DNA from: Nitrospira sp.
Lineage (GTDB): Bacteria; Nitrospirota; Nitrospiria; Nitrospirales; Nitrospiraceae
Length of the DNA: 64,000 bases
Direction: 5' to 3'
NCBI GenBank assembly: GCA_029194725.1
Contig: JARFXQ010000001.1
Span: forward strand, 124,001 to 188,000
Positions 26,624 through 35,627 of the stretch are shown one piece after another (the first letter of the stretch is position 1; the number at the start of each line of letters is the position of its first letter). Both the position numbers and the translations under genes were made by a program. Below the pieces are notes generated by a model. It was not told the origin of the DNA, made no database searches, and worked only from the letters and a program-made list of their open reading frames with translations.

Positions 26624-27337
26624 TCATGAACGATCCCGTCCCACAGCTTGCAGGAGCCGTTCGCGCTCCTGACTTGTGAGTTCTTTCCATTCGCCGATTC
26701 GTAGCCCTTCGGCGGTAATGTGCATGATCCTCGTCCGATGCAGCTTGGTCACTCGATAGCCAAGCGCCTGGCACATGCGTCTGATCTGCCGGTTCCGTCC
26801 CTCCGTCAGGATAATGCGAAACTGATCGTGCCCGATTCGCATCGCCCGGCAGGGTTTCGTCCTGCTTCCAAGGATCATCACGCCCCGCGACAGCTGATGC
26901 AAAAAGGATTGGTCGAACGGATGATCGACCTGCACCAGGTACTCTCGTTCGTGGCCGAATTCGGCGCGGAGAATCTCATTCACGATGTCGCCATCGTTCG
27001 TCAGCAAGATCAGACCGGACGAATCCTTGTCCAGCCGTCCGATGGGGAAAATCCGCTGCGGATGTCCGATCTCAGCAATAATATTCCGAGGAATATGCGA
27101 TTCGCTCGTGGTCGTGACGCCGACCGGCTTATGATATTTGATATAGAGATTCGCTCTGCCCCAAGGCATCACGCGACCCTCGCAGGCAATGACGTCATCG
27201 GACGATACCTGGTCGCCGAGTTTCGCCGGCCGGCCGTTGATCGTGATGGTGCCCGACTCAATGAGACGGTCTGCCTCGCGTCGGGAACAGATCCCATGCT
27301 CTGTAAAGAACTTATTGATGCGAATGGGTTGCGCCAC
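26624..27337 (-). CDS. rluF: 23S rRNA pseudouridine synthase, RluF/RsuA type
   Basis: 237 residues. An S4 RNA-binding domain (RINKFFTEHGICSRREADRL) is followed by the RsuA/RluB-type catalytic domain with the Asp motif PIGRLDKDSSGLILLTNDGD and the C-terminal TEGRNRQIRRMCQALGYRV. RluF modifies U2604 of 23S rRNA (and can act on tRNA-Tyr); within this family the compact form without a C-terminal extension and the YHKPVGVTTT segment favour RluF over RluB. It lies downstream of agmatinase, separated by a nested inverted repeat. The subfamily call is good but not certain. Confidence 0.83.
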   Translation of the reverse strand: MAQPIRINKFFTEHGICSRREADRLIESGTITINGRPAKLGDQVSSDDVIACEGRVMPWGRANLYIKYHKPVGVTTTSESHIPRNIIAEIGHPQRIFPIGRLDKDSSGLILLTNDGDIVNEILRAEFGHEREYLVQVDHPFDQSFLHQLSRGVMILGSRTKPCRAMRIGHDQFRIILTEGRNRQIRRMCQALGYRVTKLHRTRIMHITAEGLRIGEWKELTSQERERLLQAVGRDRS

Positions 27338-27373
27338 GGGAAGACGAAACGATTAGATGCGTAGATGCGAGAT

Positions 27374-27511
27374 ACTACAAGCCATTTCAAAACCCTATAA
27401 TTGTGCTTCGACGGGCTCAGCACGAACGGAACAAGAGATCGTTTCAGGACTCTCTCCGTTCGCCCTGAGCTGGTCGAAGGGTGAACGGAGGGGTTTGAAA
27501 TGGCTTGTAGT
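27374..27511. repeat. Nested inverted repeat, MITE/REP-like
   Basis: A 138-base element between the agmatinase stop and rluF start. Outer arms 27374-27395 and 27490-27511 match over 22 bases with one mismatch (ACTACAAGCCATTTC on the left). Inside are second arms at 27406-27430 and 27455-27479 (25 bases, four mismatches) containing TTCGAC, CTCAG and GAACGG blocks typical of REP elements spread in many genomes. The element forms a long cruciform or RNA hairpin in the transcript. No ORF inside. Confidence 0.75.
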
Positions 27512-28446
27512 TATGAATGTACACGACGACCGGCCCTGACACGACCGAGTATACGATAGATCAAACGCGCGATGGAAAATTGCGGCGCCACGAATCCTTC
27601 GATGGGGGCGAGCTCGCTGACATCCATGCCGACAATACCGGGTCCGTTGGCCAGAGCCGTGATGAGATTGAGGGTATCATACCAGCCAAGCCCACCTGGC
27701 TCGGGAGTGCCCAAGGCGGGAACGATCGACGCATCCAGCCCATCGCAGTCGAATGTCAGGTACACGGGCGTTCGGCAGGCCGCGACCACGTCAGGTATCC
27801 AGTTCGACGCTTTGCCTTCGTACGGGCCGGATGGATCGAGGATGGTGGCTGCAAAAAACGTCTTGATGCGGGCCGTGGCCTCGATACGAGCGACCTCTTC
27901 CTGGCTGATCGACCGAATACCCACTTGTACCAATGGTAAGCCGTCTTCCACCACCCGCGCCATGACGCTGGCATGGCTGAACGGATTGCCTTGATAGGCA
28001 TCCCGGAGATCTCCGTGGGCATCGATCTGCACAACGGTCATCCGTGGGTATCGTTTCGCATGGGCTCGAATGGCTCCCAACGCACCAGTGTGTTCGCCCG
28101 TCAACGTAATCACGAAGCGTCCGGTTCCTACGTGCGGTGAGACGAAGGCTTCGATCGCGTCGACTGCCGCGCGATCGACCTTCCCATTGAGATCCAACGG
28201 CGAAGCCGTCGCGATCCCGCCCCATTCTCGAAACGGTTCACACTTGAGCTGCTCGTCGTAGAATTCAACCTGGCCGGAAGCTTCAAGGATGGCCGAAGGG
28301 CCACGGTCCGACCCAAGAATATAACTGGAGGTGTGTTCGTAGGGAGCCGGCAGAACGTAGACGCCCGCTTGGTCCGGGTGACACCAGGGTTCGTCGATTC
28401 CCAGAAAATTGTGTTTCGGCCCTTCCCAACCAGCGGGAAGTGTCAT
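27511..28446 (-). CDS. speB: Agmatinase (ureohydrolase family)
   Basis: 311 residues of the arginase/agmatinase/formiminoglutamase family. The manganese ligands are visible in VVQIDAHGDLRDAY (DAHxD) and YLTFDCDGLDASIVPALGTP (FDxDxxD), plus TGEHTGALGA (the first His). The enzyme splits agmatine into putrescine and urea. It lies 66 bases downstream of a pyruvoyl-dependent arginine decarboxylase that would supply agmatine, which argues for agmatinase rather than arginase or guanidinobutyrase. Its stop codon abuts the nested repeat. Confidence 0.9.
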   Translation of the reverse strand: MTLPAGWEGPKHNFLGIDEPWCHPDQAGVYVLPAPYEHTSSYILGSDRGPSAILEASGQVEFYDEQLKCEPFREWGGIATASPLDLNGKVDRAAVDAIEAFVSPHVGTGRFVITLTGEHTGALGAIRAHAKRYPRMTVVQIDAHGDLRDAYQGNPFSHASVMARVVEDGLPLVQVGIRSISQEEVARIEATARIKTFFAATILDPSGPYEGKASNWIPDVVAACRTPVYLTFDCDGLDASIVPALGTPEPGGLGWYDTLNLITALANGPGIVGMDVSELAPIEGFVAPQFSIARLIYRILGRVRAGRRVHS

Positions 28447-28512
28447 GGGCGATCTTCCCTCGGCTGGAACAACGGCTGAGACGATCTGAATACGGTCAAG
28501 ACCGATATGCCT

Positions 28513-29082
28513 CTACTTGCGAGAACGGGTGGGCACATTCTCTGGTGGGATGAAGACCGCCAATGCGATGACCGTCGTCCACTTACCCTTTTTTCCGACG
28601 GCCGATTGGGTGATGTTCAGGGTTCTCACGATTTTCCCACCCATTTTGAAGACCTGCTCGCGCTCTTTCCATGCCACGTTCGGATCGAATTCGACACCCA
28701 AGGTCGTCGCAAGCATTTGCGCTGCGAGGTCTTCCGTATACTCTCCGGTCTCCTCATCTGTTTCACCATGGGCATGGTGTTCCGAGAGATAGCCGTATGT
28801 GCCCCGGTCTGTGGGCTTCGCAAGGCCGACGGACGCCGAGATGAGCCGGTTTCGTTCATTCGTTTCCGAACGCGCCATGACGCAAAACGTGATTTCACCA
28901 GGTTTCAGCAGCTTCTCTCCGCGCTTCCGAGGGATGATCTTGCAATGGGGAGGAAGGATGGACGATACGCTGACGAGATTGCAATAGGCCACACCGGCGC
29001 TGCGCAACGCCTCTTCGAAGGAGGCCAGCTTTTCCTTGTGGACTCCCACACCTCTCGTTAAAAACATATGCGTAGGTACCAT
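28513..29082 (-). CDS. pdaD: Pyruvoyl-dependent arginine decarboxylase
   Basis: 189 residues. [19 protein letters not shown] (from about residue 35) holds the self-cleavage Ser-Ser bond (S40-S41) that makes the pyruvoyl cofactor, as in methanogen and chlamydial PvlArgDC. Other matches are [14 protein letters not shown] and [20 protein letters not shown], typical of the family. It decarboxylates arginine to agmatine, which the next gene (agmatinase) would convert to putrescine. The ATG at 29082 follows GGGGAG. The gap upstream, 29083-29237, has no convincing gene. Confidence 0.93.
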   Translation of the reverse strand: MVPTHMFLTRGVGVHKEKLASFEEALRSAGVAYCNLVSVSSILPPHCKIIPRKRGEKLLKPGEITFCVMARSETNERNRLISASVGLAKPTDRGTYGYLSEHHAHGETDEETGEYTEDLAAQMLATTLGVEFDPNVAWKEREQVFKMGGKIVRTLNITQSAVGKKGKWTTVIALAVFIPPENVPTRSRK

Positions 29083-29237
29083 TCTCTCCCCTTTCGTCAG
29101 GTCGTCGGCCTGCCTGGTTGTTCGGATGTTATTTGGCGACGTGTTCCAAAGCGGCTAGCTGGACAAAACATCGGACCAAATCAATGACCGTATCGGGCGC
29201 CTGTTGTAGCAAGATTGAACCGGCTTCGCAATATCTT

Positions 29238-30692
29238 CTAGACACTTTTTTCGGAGAAGTGCTGGGGGTCTTTCAGATTCATGATGAGCATCCGAGGCTC
29301 CGTCATATCCTCCATCGCGGCACGAACGCCCTCCCGTCCTAACCCGGAATCTTTCACGCCGCCGTACGGCATATGGTCGGCACGGAACGTCGGAATCTCA
29401 TTCGCCAACACGGCTCCGACCTCCACGTGGCGAAAAGCGTAAAAGATCTTGTTGATGTCTTGCGTGAAGATGCCGGCCTGCAATCCATAGTCCGATTGAT
29501 TGAGCAGTGCCACGGCCTCGCTGAGCTGTCGATAAGGCGTGACCGTGACGACCGGTCCAAACACCTCCTTGCAGGAAACCTTCATGCCGGGTGTCACATT
29601 CGCCAGCACCGTGGCCTCAACAAGCGATCCCATCCGCTTCCCGCCCAACAGCACACGCGCTCCGCCCACGACGGCTTCGCCGATCCAGTTCTCCACCCGT
29701 TGAGCGGCCGCCTGATCGATGAGGGGGCCGATGCTCGTCGTCTCGTCGGCAGGATCTCCCATTTTCAGCCGAGCGACATGCATCAGCAACTTGGTCGTAA
29801 ACACATCGGCGATCGAATGGTGAACGAACAGCCGCTGCACCGAAATGCAGGTCTGCCCGGCATACCCAAATCCACCTGCGGCGCAACGCTGGGCTACAAG
29901 CTCAAGATCGGCATCCGGCTCGATGACCACGCCGGCGTTGCCGCCGAGTTCGAGCGTCACCTTTTTCTTTCCACACTTGGCCTTCAACATCCATCCCACC
30001 GACGCGCTGCCGGTGAAACTGAGCAATTTGAATCGTGGATCGACCACCATCCGCTCGGCGAGAAGATTCTCGCAGGGCACCACGTTGAGCCCACCCGGAG
30101 GAACTCCCGCCTCTAAGGCGATCTCTCCGAGGAGCAGCGCGGTCAAGGGCGTTTGAGGAGCAGGTTTGATAAGAATCGGGTTGCCGGACGCGAGCGCCGG
30201 GGCCACTTTATGCGCCACGAGATTGAGTGGAAAGTTGAACGGTGTGATGCCGAGAATCGGACCGATCGGAAAACGTCGAAGCAGGCCAAGGTGTGTATCA
30301 TAGCCGGGGGTCCAATCGAGCGGTACCACCTCGCCCGGAATCCGTCGTGCCTCTTCGGCAGCCACCGTGAAGGTTTGGATTGCCCGGCTGACTTCGCGCT
30401 TCGCGTCGGTGATCGGCTTACCTGCCTCGGCTGTGATGGTCTGTGCAAACTCATCGCGACGTCGATAAAGTAACGCCGAGATCTGTTGAAGCATGTTGTA
30501 TCGAGCATGTCCCGGCAACTGCCCCATGGCTGCAGCAGCACTGGAAGCGGACGCAGTGGCCTGTTCGACATCGGACTCGTTCGCTTGCGCAACCTGGGCC
30601 ACGAGCTTCCCGGTGAACGGGTCCACGACCGAGGCGGAAAGGTCGCCTGACTTCCATTGGCCATGCACGAGGAACGGACGGGATGCCTGCAC
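29238..30692 (-). CDS. NAD(P)-dependent aldehyde dehydrogenase
   Basis: About 484 residues. ALDH motifs are complete: ITPFNFPLNLVAHKVAPALA, SFTGSASVGWML, the general-base Glu in VTLELGGNAGVV, the catalytic Cys in GYAGQTCISVQR, and EVFGPVVTVTPY. The sequence is closest to the lactaldehyde/GapN-like branch of ALDH, judged by eye. The start is uncertain: GTG 30692 is used because the domain begins at FLVHGQW and no ATG is available; an open frame continues to 30884 but overlaps the neighbour. In a polyamine gene group it could oxidise an aminoaldehyde, which is inference. Confidence 0.85.
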   Translation of the reverse strand: MQASRPFLVHGQWKSGDLSASVVDPFTGKLVAQVAQANESDVEQATASASSAAAAMGQLPGHARYNMLQQISALLYRRRDEFAQTITAEAGKPITDAKREVSRAIQTFTVAAEEARRIPGEVVPLDWTPGYDTHLGLLRRFPIGPILGITPFNFPLNLVAHKVAPALASGNPILIKPAPQTPLTALLLGEIALEAGVPPGGLNVVPCENLLAERMVVDPRFKLLSFTGSASVGWMLKAKCGKKKVTLELGGNAGVVIEPDADLELVAQRCAAGGFGYAGQTCISVQRLFVHHSIADVFTTKLLMHVARLKMGDPADETTSIGPLIDQAAAQRVENWIGEAVVGGARVLLGGKRMGSLVEATVLANVTPGMKVSCKEVFGPVVTVTPYRQLSEAVALLNQSDYGLQAGIFTQDINKIFYAFRHVEVGAVLANEIPTFRADHMPYGGVKDSGLGREGVRAAMEDMTEPRMLIMNLKDPQHFSEKSV

Positions 30693-30727
30693 TGGAAGGC
30701 TCGCTGGAGTCTTTAATGAGGTTGGTA

Positions 30728-31000
30728 TTAGTCCGCCGCTTCGACCGACGCGGCAGCTTCGGCGGCAGGTTGAGCAACTGTGGCTGCTTCTTGTGCAGCA
30801 ACGGCTTTGGCAATCAATTCTTCCGTGCCCCAATCGCGGATCGCCTCCAAGGTAAATCCCTCGTAGGTCGACACACCGTGACAAGAGGGACAGTCGGGCA
30901 TCGGAACTTTTCTATAGAAGACTTCTGTGAGACAAGACATACAGACCCAGAAGTCGTCATCGCGATGGGAGACGGGCCAGAACGATTGCATCGAAGCCAT
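30728..31000 (-). CDS. Small zinc-ribbon-like protein
   Basis: 90 residues. Two CxxC pairs, VCMSCLTEV and CPSCHG, spaced 16 residues apart, form a probable zinc ribbon with the aromatic residues FWV/FYRKVP around it. The C-terminal third is Ala/Glu-rich (EAATVAQPAAEAAASVEAAD) and probably disordered. No known family name was recognised. It lies between the DsbA-like gene and the aldehyde dehydrogenase in the same direction. It may be a small metal-binding or adaptor protein. Confidence 0.65.
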   Translation of the reverse strand: MASMQSFWPVSHRDDDFWVCMSCLTEVFYRKVPMPDCPSCHGVSTYEGFTLEAIRDWGTEELIAKAVAAQEAATVAQPAAEAAASVEAAD

Positions 31001-31099
31001 ATGGACACCTTATCTTAGATTAGACCAAAAGAACTATCGTACCTACGTGCCGATGTCAACATCATGCGCGAAGATGCACTCCGCTCCAGGGCAATTCTG

Positions 31100-31741
31100 C
31101 TATTTCTTGTCGCTTGCCAGAAGTCGATCGATTTCTTCCGCGAACATCTCGAATGGAAATGCTCCAGGGATTGCAACGGCCGGCTCTTTCTCCGTCGGCT
31201 CAACGGCCGTCCGCACAAGGATAAACCCAGGGGTGCCGTGAAACCCCCACTGGTTGGCTTCCTGACGATCTTCGAAAATCGCCTTTGCATAAACCCCATC
31301 GTTCATACATCGTTCAAATGCAGGCCGATCCAAGCTCAGGGCCGCAGCATGTCGAAAATACACCTGCTTGTCCAGCCGACCCCCTTCGGAAAACAACCGA
31401 TCATGCATCGCCCAATACTGACCTTGCGCCCCGGCACATCGCGCTGCCATCGCCGCATCCAGCCCAGCCCCTTGGTCTCCCCTTGGAAAATCTCGGTACA
31501 CAAATCGCACTTTTCCTGTATCGACATACTGAGCCTGAATCCGAGGCCAGGTCCGTTTGAAAAATTTCAAACAGTATCCGCAGGTGAAATCGGAATATTC
31601 GATCAAGGTCAGTGGGGCATTGGCTTGGCCTCTCATTCGCACATCGGCTTCGGATGAATTTCCGCCGAAGACCAAGGACGACCATAGGAGGCTGCTACAA
31701 GTCATCAGCTGAACCAACCGTTGTCCAGTCGTCCAGTTCAT
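31100..31741 (-). CDS. DsbA-family thiol-disulphide oxidoreductase, exported
   Basis: 213 residues. A signal peptide (LVQLMTCSSLLWSSLVFGG) precedes a thioredoxin-fold DsbA/BdbD domain: PLTLIEYSDFTCGYCLKFF carries the redox motif CGYC, with a helical insertion and the cis-Pro region GFHGTPGFIL. Such proteins form or exchange disulphides in periplasmic proteins. Its start overlaps the end of the deoxyhypusine-synthase-like gene (ATGA at 31738-31741), so the two are co-translated, an unexpected partnership. The C-terminus contains an insertion (VEPTEKEPAVAIPGAFP). Confidence 0.87.
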   Translation of the reverse strand: MNWTTGQRLVQLMTCSSLLWSSLVFGGNSSEADVRMRGQANAPLTLIEYSDFTCGYCLKFFKRTWPRIQAQYVDTGKVRFVYRDFPRGDQGAGLDAAMAARCAGAQGQYWAMHDRLFSEGGRLDKQVYFRHAAALSLDRPAFERCMNDGVYAKAIFEDRQEANQWGFHGTPGFILVRTAVEPTEKEPAVAIPGAFPFEMFAEEIDRLLASDKK

Positions 31742-32844
31742 GAACGGCGACTCACATCAGCGCGCTTCCTTTCGAGAAGCCCCATCATCAACAAGGGCCA
31801 GACGACCGTCGCATCGCTCAACACCTCGGCGAATCGCCCCCCGTCCTTCGGTGTCACAAATTTTCCCCAAGAAAGTCCTTCTTGGTAGGTACAGCCACTG
31901 AGCCCCCCCCAGTAGTCCGGTTCGGGACAAATTCTCACTCCGTAGTAAAATCGAGGCGGCTTCACGTTCAGGCCCAACCGAAGATTCCCGATTTCAATGT
32001 ACGGGCCGACCTGTTGCGCCCAGTTCCGTGGAACACCACCTCCGATCGTGAATATTCCAAGTCGTTTAGCGGTGAGAACATGATCGGCATAGCTGTTGAG
32101 ATCGAGGTACGGGTTGAATGACGGGCACGATTGATGGATCGTTCGCAAAACGTCCAGATCTCTCCCCTGCCCTACCTGAGATCGGGCTCGATCGACCTCA
32201 CGAGCCATCGCCCAGGTTCCCATGTCCAGTCCCACTTCCGAATCAGTGAAAGCCGGGATATAGACCGGTACCTTTTTCAAGTAGGCGCTCTTGAGAATCC
32301 CGTCGCCGTCTATTTCTTCCGCCAACGTCTTTCCCAGCTCCCGCGTGATGACTTCCGATGAAAGCGGCCGATCATGATTGAGGCGCTTGACCGTGTGCGC
32401 GACGACATGCTCCACATAATTCAAATTCGCTTCCATCTCGAGTGTATCGTAGACGCGATTGTATCCTTTCTTGAACAACTCTTCGTCGCTCATCGAAGGA
32501 TCGTGCCGATAATGCGTCTTGCCGACCGACTCACTCAGCCCATGGGCCATCAACGCCCCGGTCGAGACAATGCATTGCACCATGCCCTCATCGATCATCT
32601 TCGTGATGATCTTGCCCATCTTGGCGATCGTCATCGCGCCCGACAATGTCATCACGACTTGGCAGTCAGGATCCTCGATCATCGCGGAGAGTACGTCGAA
32701 CGCCTTGCCGACGTGCCGCCCCCCGAACGCGGTCTTGCCCATCGCCTCAAGCAAATGGCTGAACGAGGTGATCTTATCGGGATCGAGCGGCTCGAGCGCT
32801 TCCAATCCGTCTTTTGCGCCGTCACGAAACTCGCGTGCGTACAT
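31738..32844 (-). CDS. Deoxyhypusine-synthase-like protein (probable homospermidine-type aminobutyl transferase)
   Basis: 368 residues from ATG 32844, which follows CAGAGG. The deoxyhypusine synthase fold is recognised from MTLSGAMTIAKMGKIITKMI, VSTGALMAHGLSES, PVYIPAFTDSEVG, FTIGGGVPRNWAQQ and QEGLSWGKFV, where the Lys matches the enzyme-intermediate lysine of the eukaryotic enzyme. Bacteria lack eIF5A, so members here are thought to transfer the aminobutyl group to another amine, for example making homospermidine. Arginine decarboxylase and agmatinase genes downstream would supply putrescine. The substrate is inferred. Confidence 0.85.
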   Translation of the reverse strand: MYAREFRDGAKDGLEALEPLDPDKITSFSHLLEAMGKTAFGGRHVGKAFDVLSAMIEDPDCQVVMTLSGAMTIAKMGKIITKMIDEGMVQCIVSTGALMAHGLSESVGKTHYRHDPSMSDEELFKKGYNRVYDTLEMEANLNYVEHVVAHTVKRLNHDRPLSSEVITRELGKTLAEEIDGDGILKSAYLKKVPVYIPAFTDSEVGLDMGTWAMAREVDRARSQVGQGRDLDVLRTIHQSCPSFNPYLDLNSYADHVLTAKRLGIFTIGGGVPRNWAQQVGPYIEIGNLRLGLNVKPPRFYYGVRICPEPDYWGGLSGCTYQEGLSWGKFVTPKDGGRFAEVLSDATVVWPLLMMGLLERKRADVSRRS

Positions 32845-32878
32845 ACGATCCTCTGAGAAATCCCACACTGTTCATTTG

Positions 32879-32908
32879 TTTATACACAACCAAGAACAGA
32901 GGCGTCAA
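32879..32908 (-). promoter_or_regulatory. Promoter of the deoxyhypusine-synthase-like operon
   Basis: Minus strand TTGACG (32908-32903) and TATAAA (32884-32879) with 18-base spacing, about 35 bases before the ATG at 32844. Both hexamers are close to the sigma-70 consensus. Confidence 0.6.
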
Positions 32909-33299
32909 TGAAAGCTTCCCCTGTTTCAGCCAAGTCCACCGGAACTCGTGGAGTCGAATGTGAGGACTCTCGCGAAGGTCAGACGCAGTTGCAATCCGTG
33001 GATCGGCAGCGAATGCAACGACTGCCATCAGAAACTGGAACAGGGCGAAGGAAACTGCTGGAGGCGCTTATCCGTCCGCCTATAAGATGCCGCGGAGCAT
33101 GACTGCAACACAACGCTCCTATTGTCCTCAGATGGCGAAGAGCCGGTGCCAATGTCGTCGCTTCCTGCCGCCGGCTCAAGTCCGTCTCGACGGCCGCCAC
33201 GACGGCGCGACCCTTTCACTCTGTCGCGTACTTGATGTCGGGCATGACAGAATGTAAGCAACGAATATTAAAGAAGCGTATATTGAGGAAGGATCACCC
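32909..33299. other. Intergenic stretch without a recognised gene
   Basis: Between the leftward polyamine operon and the rightward efflux genes. Short open frames exist on both strands (for example a 64-codon frame from 32908) but none has a convincing ribosome site or recognisable product. The stretch ends with GAGGAAGGA before the mini-ORF at 33300. Confidence 0.4.
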
Positions 33300-33368
33300 A
33301 TGTCGCACCAGGCGCATAAGCACAGCGAGCAGCTCAGCGCGATACCGTCGCGGAGCATCCTCGTCTGA
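33300..33368 (+). CDS. Possible 22-residue leader peptide before the efflux adaptor gene
   Basis: ATG 33300 is preceded by GAGGAAGGA at good spacing and opens a 22-codon frame (begins MSHQAHKHSEQLSAI) ending in TGA at 33366. It is His/Ser-rich at the start. It ends 54 bases before the adaptor gene. It could be a leader peptide controlling the efflux genes or a decayed gene start; the only evidence is the ribosome site and position. Confidence 0.3.
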   Translation: MSHQAHKHSEQLSAIPSRSILV

Positions 33369-33422
33369 TTTCAGCGCCACCCCCGTGAGTTCTGGAGGTG
33401 CTGCAGTGTACCGCTCGAACCG

Positions 33423-34625
33423 ATGATCGCCAGTCGCCCTGGAAAAGTCATTGCCTCTCTAGTGATTCTGTTGTCTTTGCTGTATCTCGGCTACCGCCTT
33501 TATGACAGCAAGAACGACGCCGCGGAGCTTCACCCCGAGACGCTTGAGGAAACCGTCCCTGCCGTGACCGTCACCCTTCCCGCGGCGGTGCCGCCGACCG
33601 AGACGATTACTCTCCCCGGCAACATTGTGGGCTGGTACGAAGCGCCGATCTACGCGCGCGTCACTGGTTATGTGAAGATGTGGTACAAGGACTACGGAGA
33701 CCACGTGAAGGCAGGTGACATTCTCGCCGAGATCAGCACGCCGGATCTCGATGCCGACTATCGGCGGGCCAAGGCCGATCTGAAATCGGTACGCACCAGA
33801 TATAAACTTGCCGAAGTGACGGCGAAACGTTTGATCGCCCTGCGCCCAACCTACGCCGTCTCCGAACAGTCCATTACGGTGGAAGAACAACACATGAAAA
33901 CCCAGGCGGCTCTGGTCAAGGGAGCCGAGCAAAAGGTCAAGAACATCGAAGCCTTCATTGGGTTCAAAAAGATCACCGCCCCCTTTAACGGCGTGGTCGT
34001 CCAGCGCAACATCAACGTCGGGGATTTGGTCAGCAAGGAAGGCAATCTCAGCTCCCCCAACGGGATCACCAACCTCTATACGGTAGCCGTCGTCGATAAA
34101 TTGCGCCTCTTTGTCAATGTGCCGTCGCGGTTCGGCCCTTTCCTCCATCCAGGCCTGACGGTCGACGTGACGGTGCCGCAATTGCCCGATCGTCATTTTA
34201 CCTTCAATTTCCTGACCATCGCCCGTCACTTCGAGTCGGGCACGCGCACTGCGACCACGGTCTTCACGATCGACAATGAAGACCACGCGCTTTGGCCCGG
34301 CTCTTACGCACAGGTCCACATCACGGCGCCGGTCAATCGGCAAGCCTTCGCCATGCCGTACACCTCGCTGGTGTTTCAGGAACACAATGCGCAGGTGGCC
34401 GTAGTGACCGAGGACAACCGCGTCCACTTCAAACGCATCACGATCAGCAAGCTCACGAATCAAATTATCGAAGTGGAGGAGGGGCTTTCTGCAAGCGACC
34501 GCATCATCAACAATCCGAGCAACGCATTGCTCGAAGGCGACAAAGTGCGTGTCGTCACACCGGCATCCGACGAAGGCTCTCACACCACACAAGAGCCGTC
34601 ATCAGAGCAATCATCGACAGAGTGA
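33423..34625 (+). CDS. RND-efflux membrane fusion protein (first copy)
   Basis: 400 residues with an N-terminal anchor (VIASLVILLSLLYLGYRLY). Then come the paired lipoyl halves (YARVTGYVKMWYKDYGDHVK and ITAPFNGVVVQRNINVGDLV) around a short helical hairpin, and the beta-barrel and membrane-proximal domains (ATTVFTIDNEDHALWPGSYA). It connects an RND pump to an outer-membrane channel. It is about as long as, and strongly similar throughout to, the second copy at 39151, which flanks the pump gene on the other side. The C-terminal tail is Ser/Glu-rich. No TolC-type gene is next to it. Confidence 0.9.
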   Translation: MIASRPGKVIASLVILLSLLYLGYRLYDSKNDAAELHPETLEETVPAVTVTLPAAVPPTETITLPGNIVGWYEAPIYARVTGYVKMWYKDYGDHVKAGDILAEISTPDLDADYRRAKADLKSVRTRYKLAEVTAKRLIALRPTYAVSEQSITVEEQHMKTQAALVKGAEQKVKNIEAFIGFKKITAPFNGVVVQRNINVGDLVSKEGNLSSPNGITNLYTVAVVDKLRLFVNVPSRFGPFLHPGLTVDVTVPQLPDRHFTFNFLTIARHFESGTRTATTVFTIDNEDHALWPGSYAQVHITAPVNRQAFAMPYTSLVFQEHNAQVAVVTEDNRVHFKRITISKLTNQIIEVEEGLSASDRIINNPSNALLEGDKVRVVTPASDEGSHTTQEPSSEQSSTE

Positions 34626-34742
34626 TGCGGGCTCAAAGGACTCTGCTCGCATGGCTGAACCTTAGGTAGAGCGGTACTGAACGTAATGTCGATTGGGGTC
34701 TGCTCAACAAAAACGGATAACTGCTCTTCAGCAGGATCATGC

Positions 34743-35627
34743 TTACCCCCGGTCCTCAAGAAGAAATCGCCGTTTGGGTCCACGCTTCAACGGCCTCGGT
34801 AAAAGCTCAACAAACGTATAACCCCAGACTTCGCGCATCGCGGATCTCAGGACGAGCCACCGTTCAGTAGACCGTCCCGTAGACAGTTCCATGATGCCGG
34901 TGATCGGGCCGACCGGTTCCAAAGACCCGCTATTCTGTAACCCATAAGCATCACTGGTGTTATACGCCAGTACGCGACAAGAGTCTTCGGACTCGACCAT
35001 ACCGACAATCTCTTTCATCGATGCTCCTGAATTTTCGTCTCCGTCGAGCGTCATGTCGGATGTGGACTGCCGAATCTCTTCCTGCAGATAATAGACCTTC
35101 GCGTTCAACTCTTTAGAAATCAGGACTTGAAGCCCCGTGATGACGAAGCCCTTATCCGGTATCATGCAGGTGCTGGCCGACTGCTCACTGCGCATCGCGT
35201 CGGCCGCCTTCCATTGGAGGAGAGAGCTGATTTCCATTCCCACGGCCACCAGAAACTGCGCTTTGGGATCCGCTAGTCGGCCCTCGGTTAGACCGTACAC
35301 ATAATGCGGTAGTGGGTGTGCCATCGCCTTCGGCAGAACCGTTTCCTTTTGAAGGAGCCTGAGATGCAAGAGATCCGTCTTGTGATAGAGCAGGAGAACC
35401 TCTTCGTTGCCGGCAGGGAGCTGAGCAGATGGAATGAGAATACGGTCACCTTCCACCTGAGCCGGATAGAACCGGATTCGGCCATCGAGAAAGCTCACCG
35501 TTTCTGCATCTGCAATTGCCACGGCCAGGAGCAACGAGATCGCCCAAAGGAGTAGGATCGAAGCTGCCTGTCTCAGGCTACCGGGAGGGTCCATTCCATT
35601 ATAATGAGGGTCTCTTTTGGCTTGCAT
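34743..35627 (-). CDS. Secreted or anchored protein of unknown function, inserted between efflux genes
   Basis: Not recognised. About 294 residues; start codon uncertain (ATG 35627, or 35594 directly before the signal peptide). A signal peptide or anchor QAASILLLWAISLLLAVAIA is followed by a beta-rich domain (VSFLDGRIRFYPAQVEGDRI) and a region with two Cys (STCMIPDKG, EDSCRVLAYN). It ends Arg-rich (PRPLKRGPKRRFLLEDRG). It is transcribed opposite to the RND genes that flank it, so it interrupts what would otherwise be an adaptor-pump-adaptor operon. Confidence 0.6.
   Translation of the reverse strand: MQAKRDPHYNGMDPPGSLRQAASILLLWAISLLLAVAIADAETVSFLDGRIRFYPAQVEGDRILIPSAQLPAGNEEVLLLYHKTDLLHLRLLQKETVLPKAMAHPLPHYVYGLTEGRLADPKAQFLVAVGMEISSLLQWKAADAMRSEQSASTCMIPDKGFVITGLQVLISKELNAKVYYLQEEIRQSTSDMTLDGDENSGASMKEIVGMVESEDSCRVLAYNTSDAYGLQNSGSLEPVGPITGIMELSTGRSTERWLVLRSAMREVWGYTFVELLPRPLKRGPKRRFLLEDRG

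Noticed and set aside
33459-34592. A 377-codon minus frame opposite the first efflux adaptor, and a similar one at 39109-40176 opposite the second
   Set aside because: Both are antisense shadows of the same duplicated gene; their likeness to each other simply reflects the adaptor duplication.
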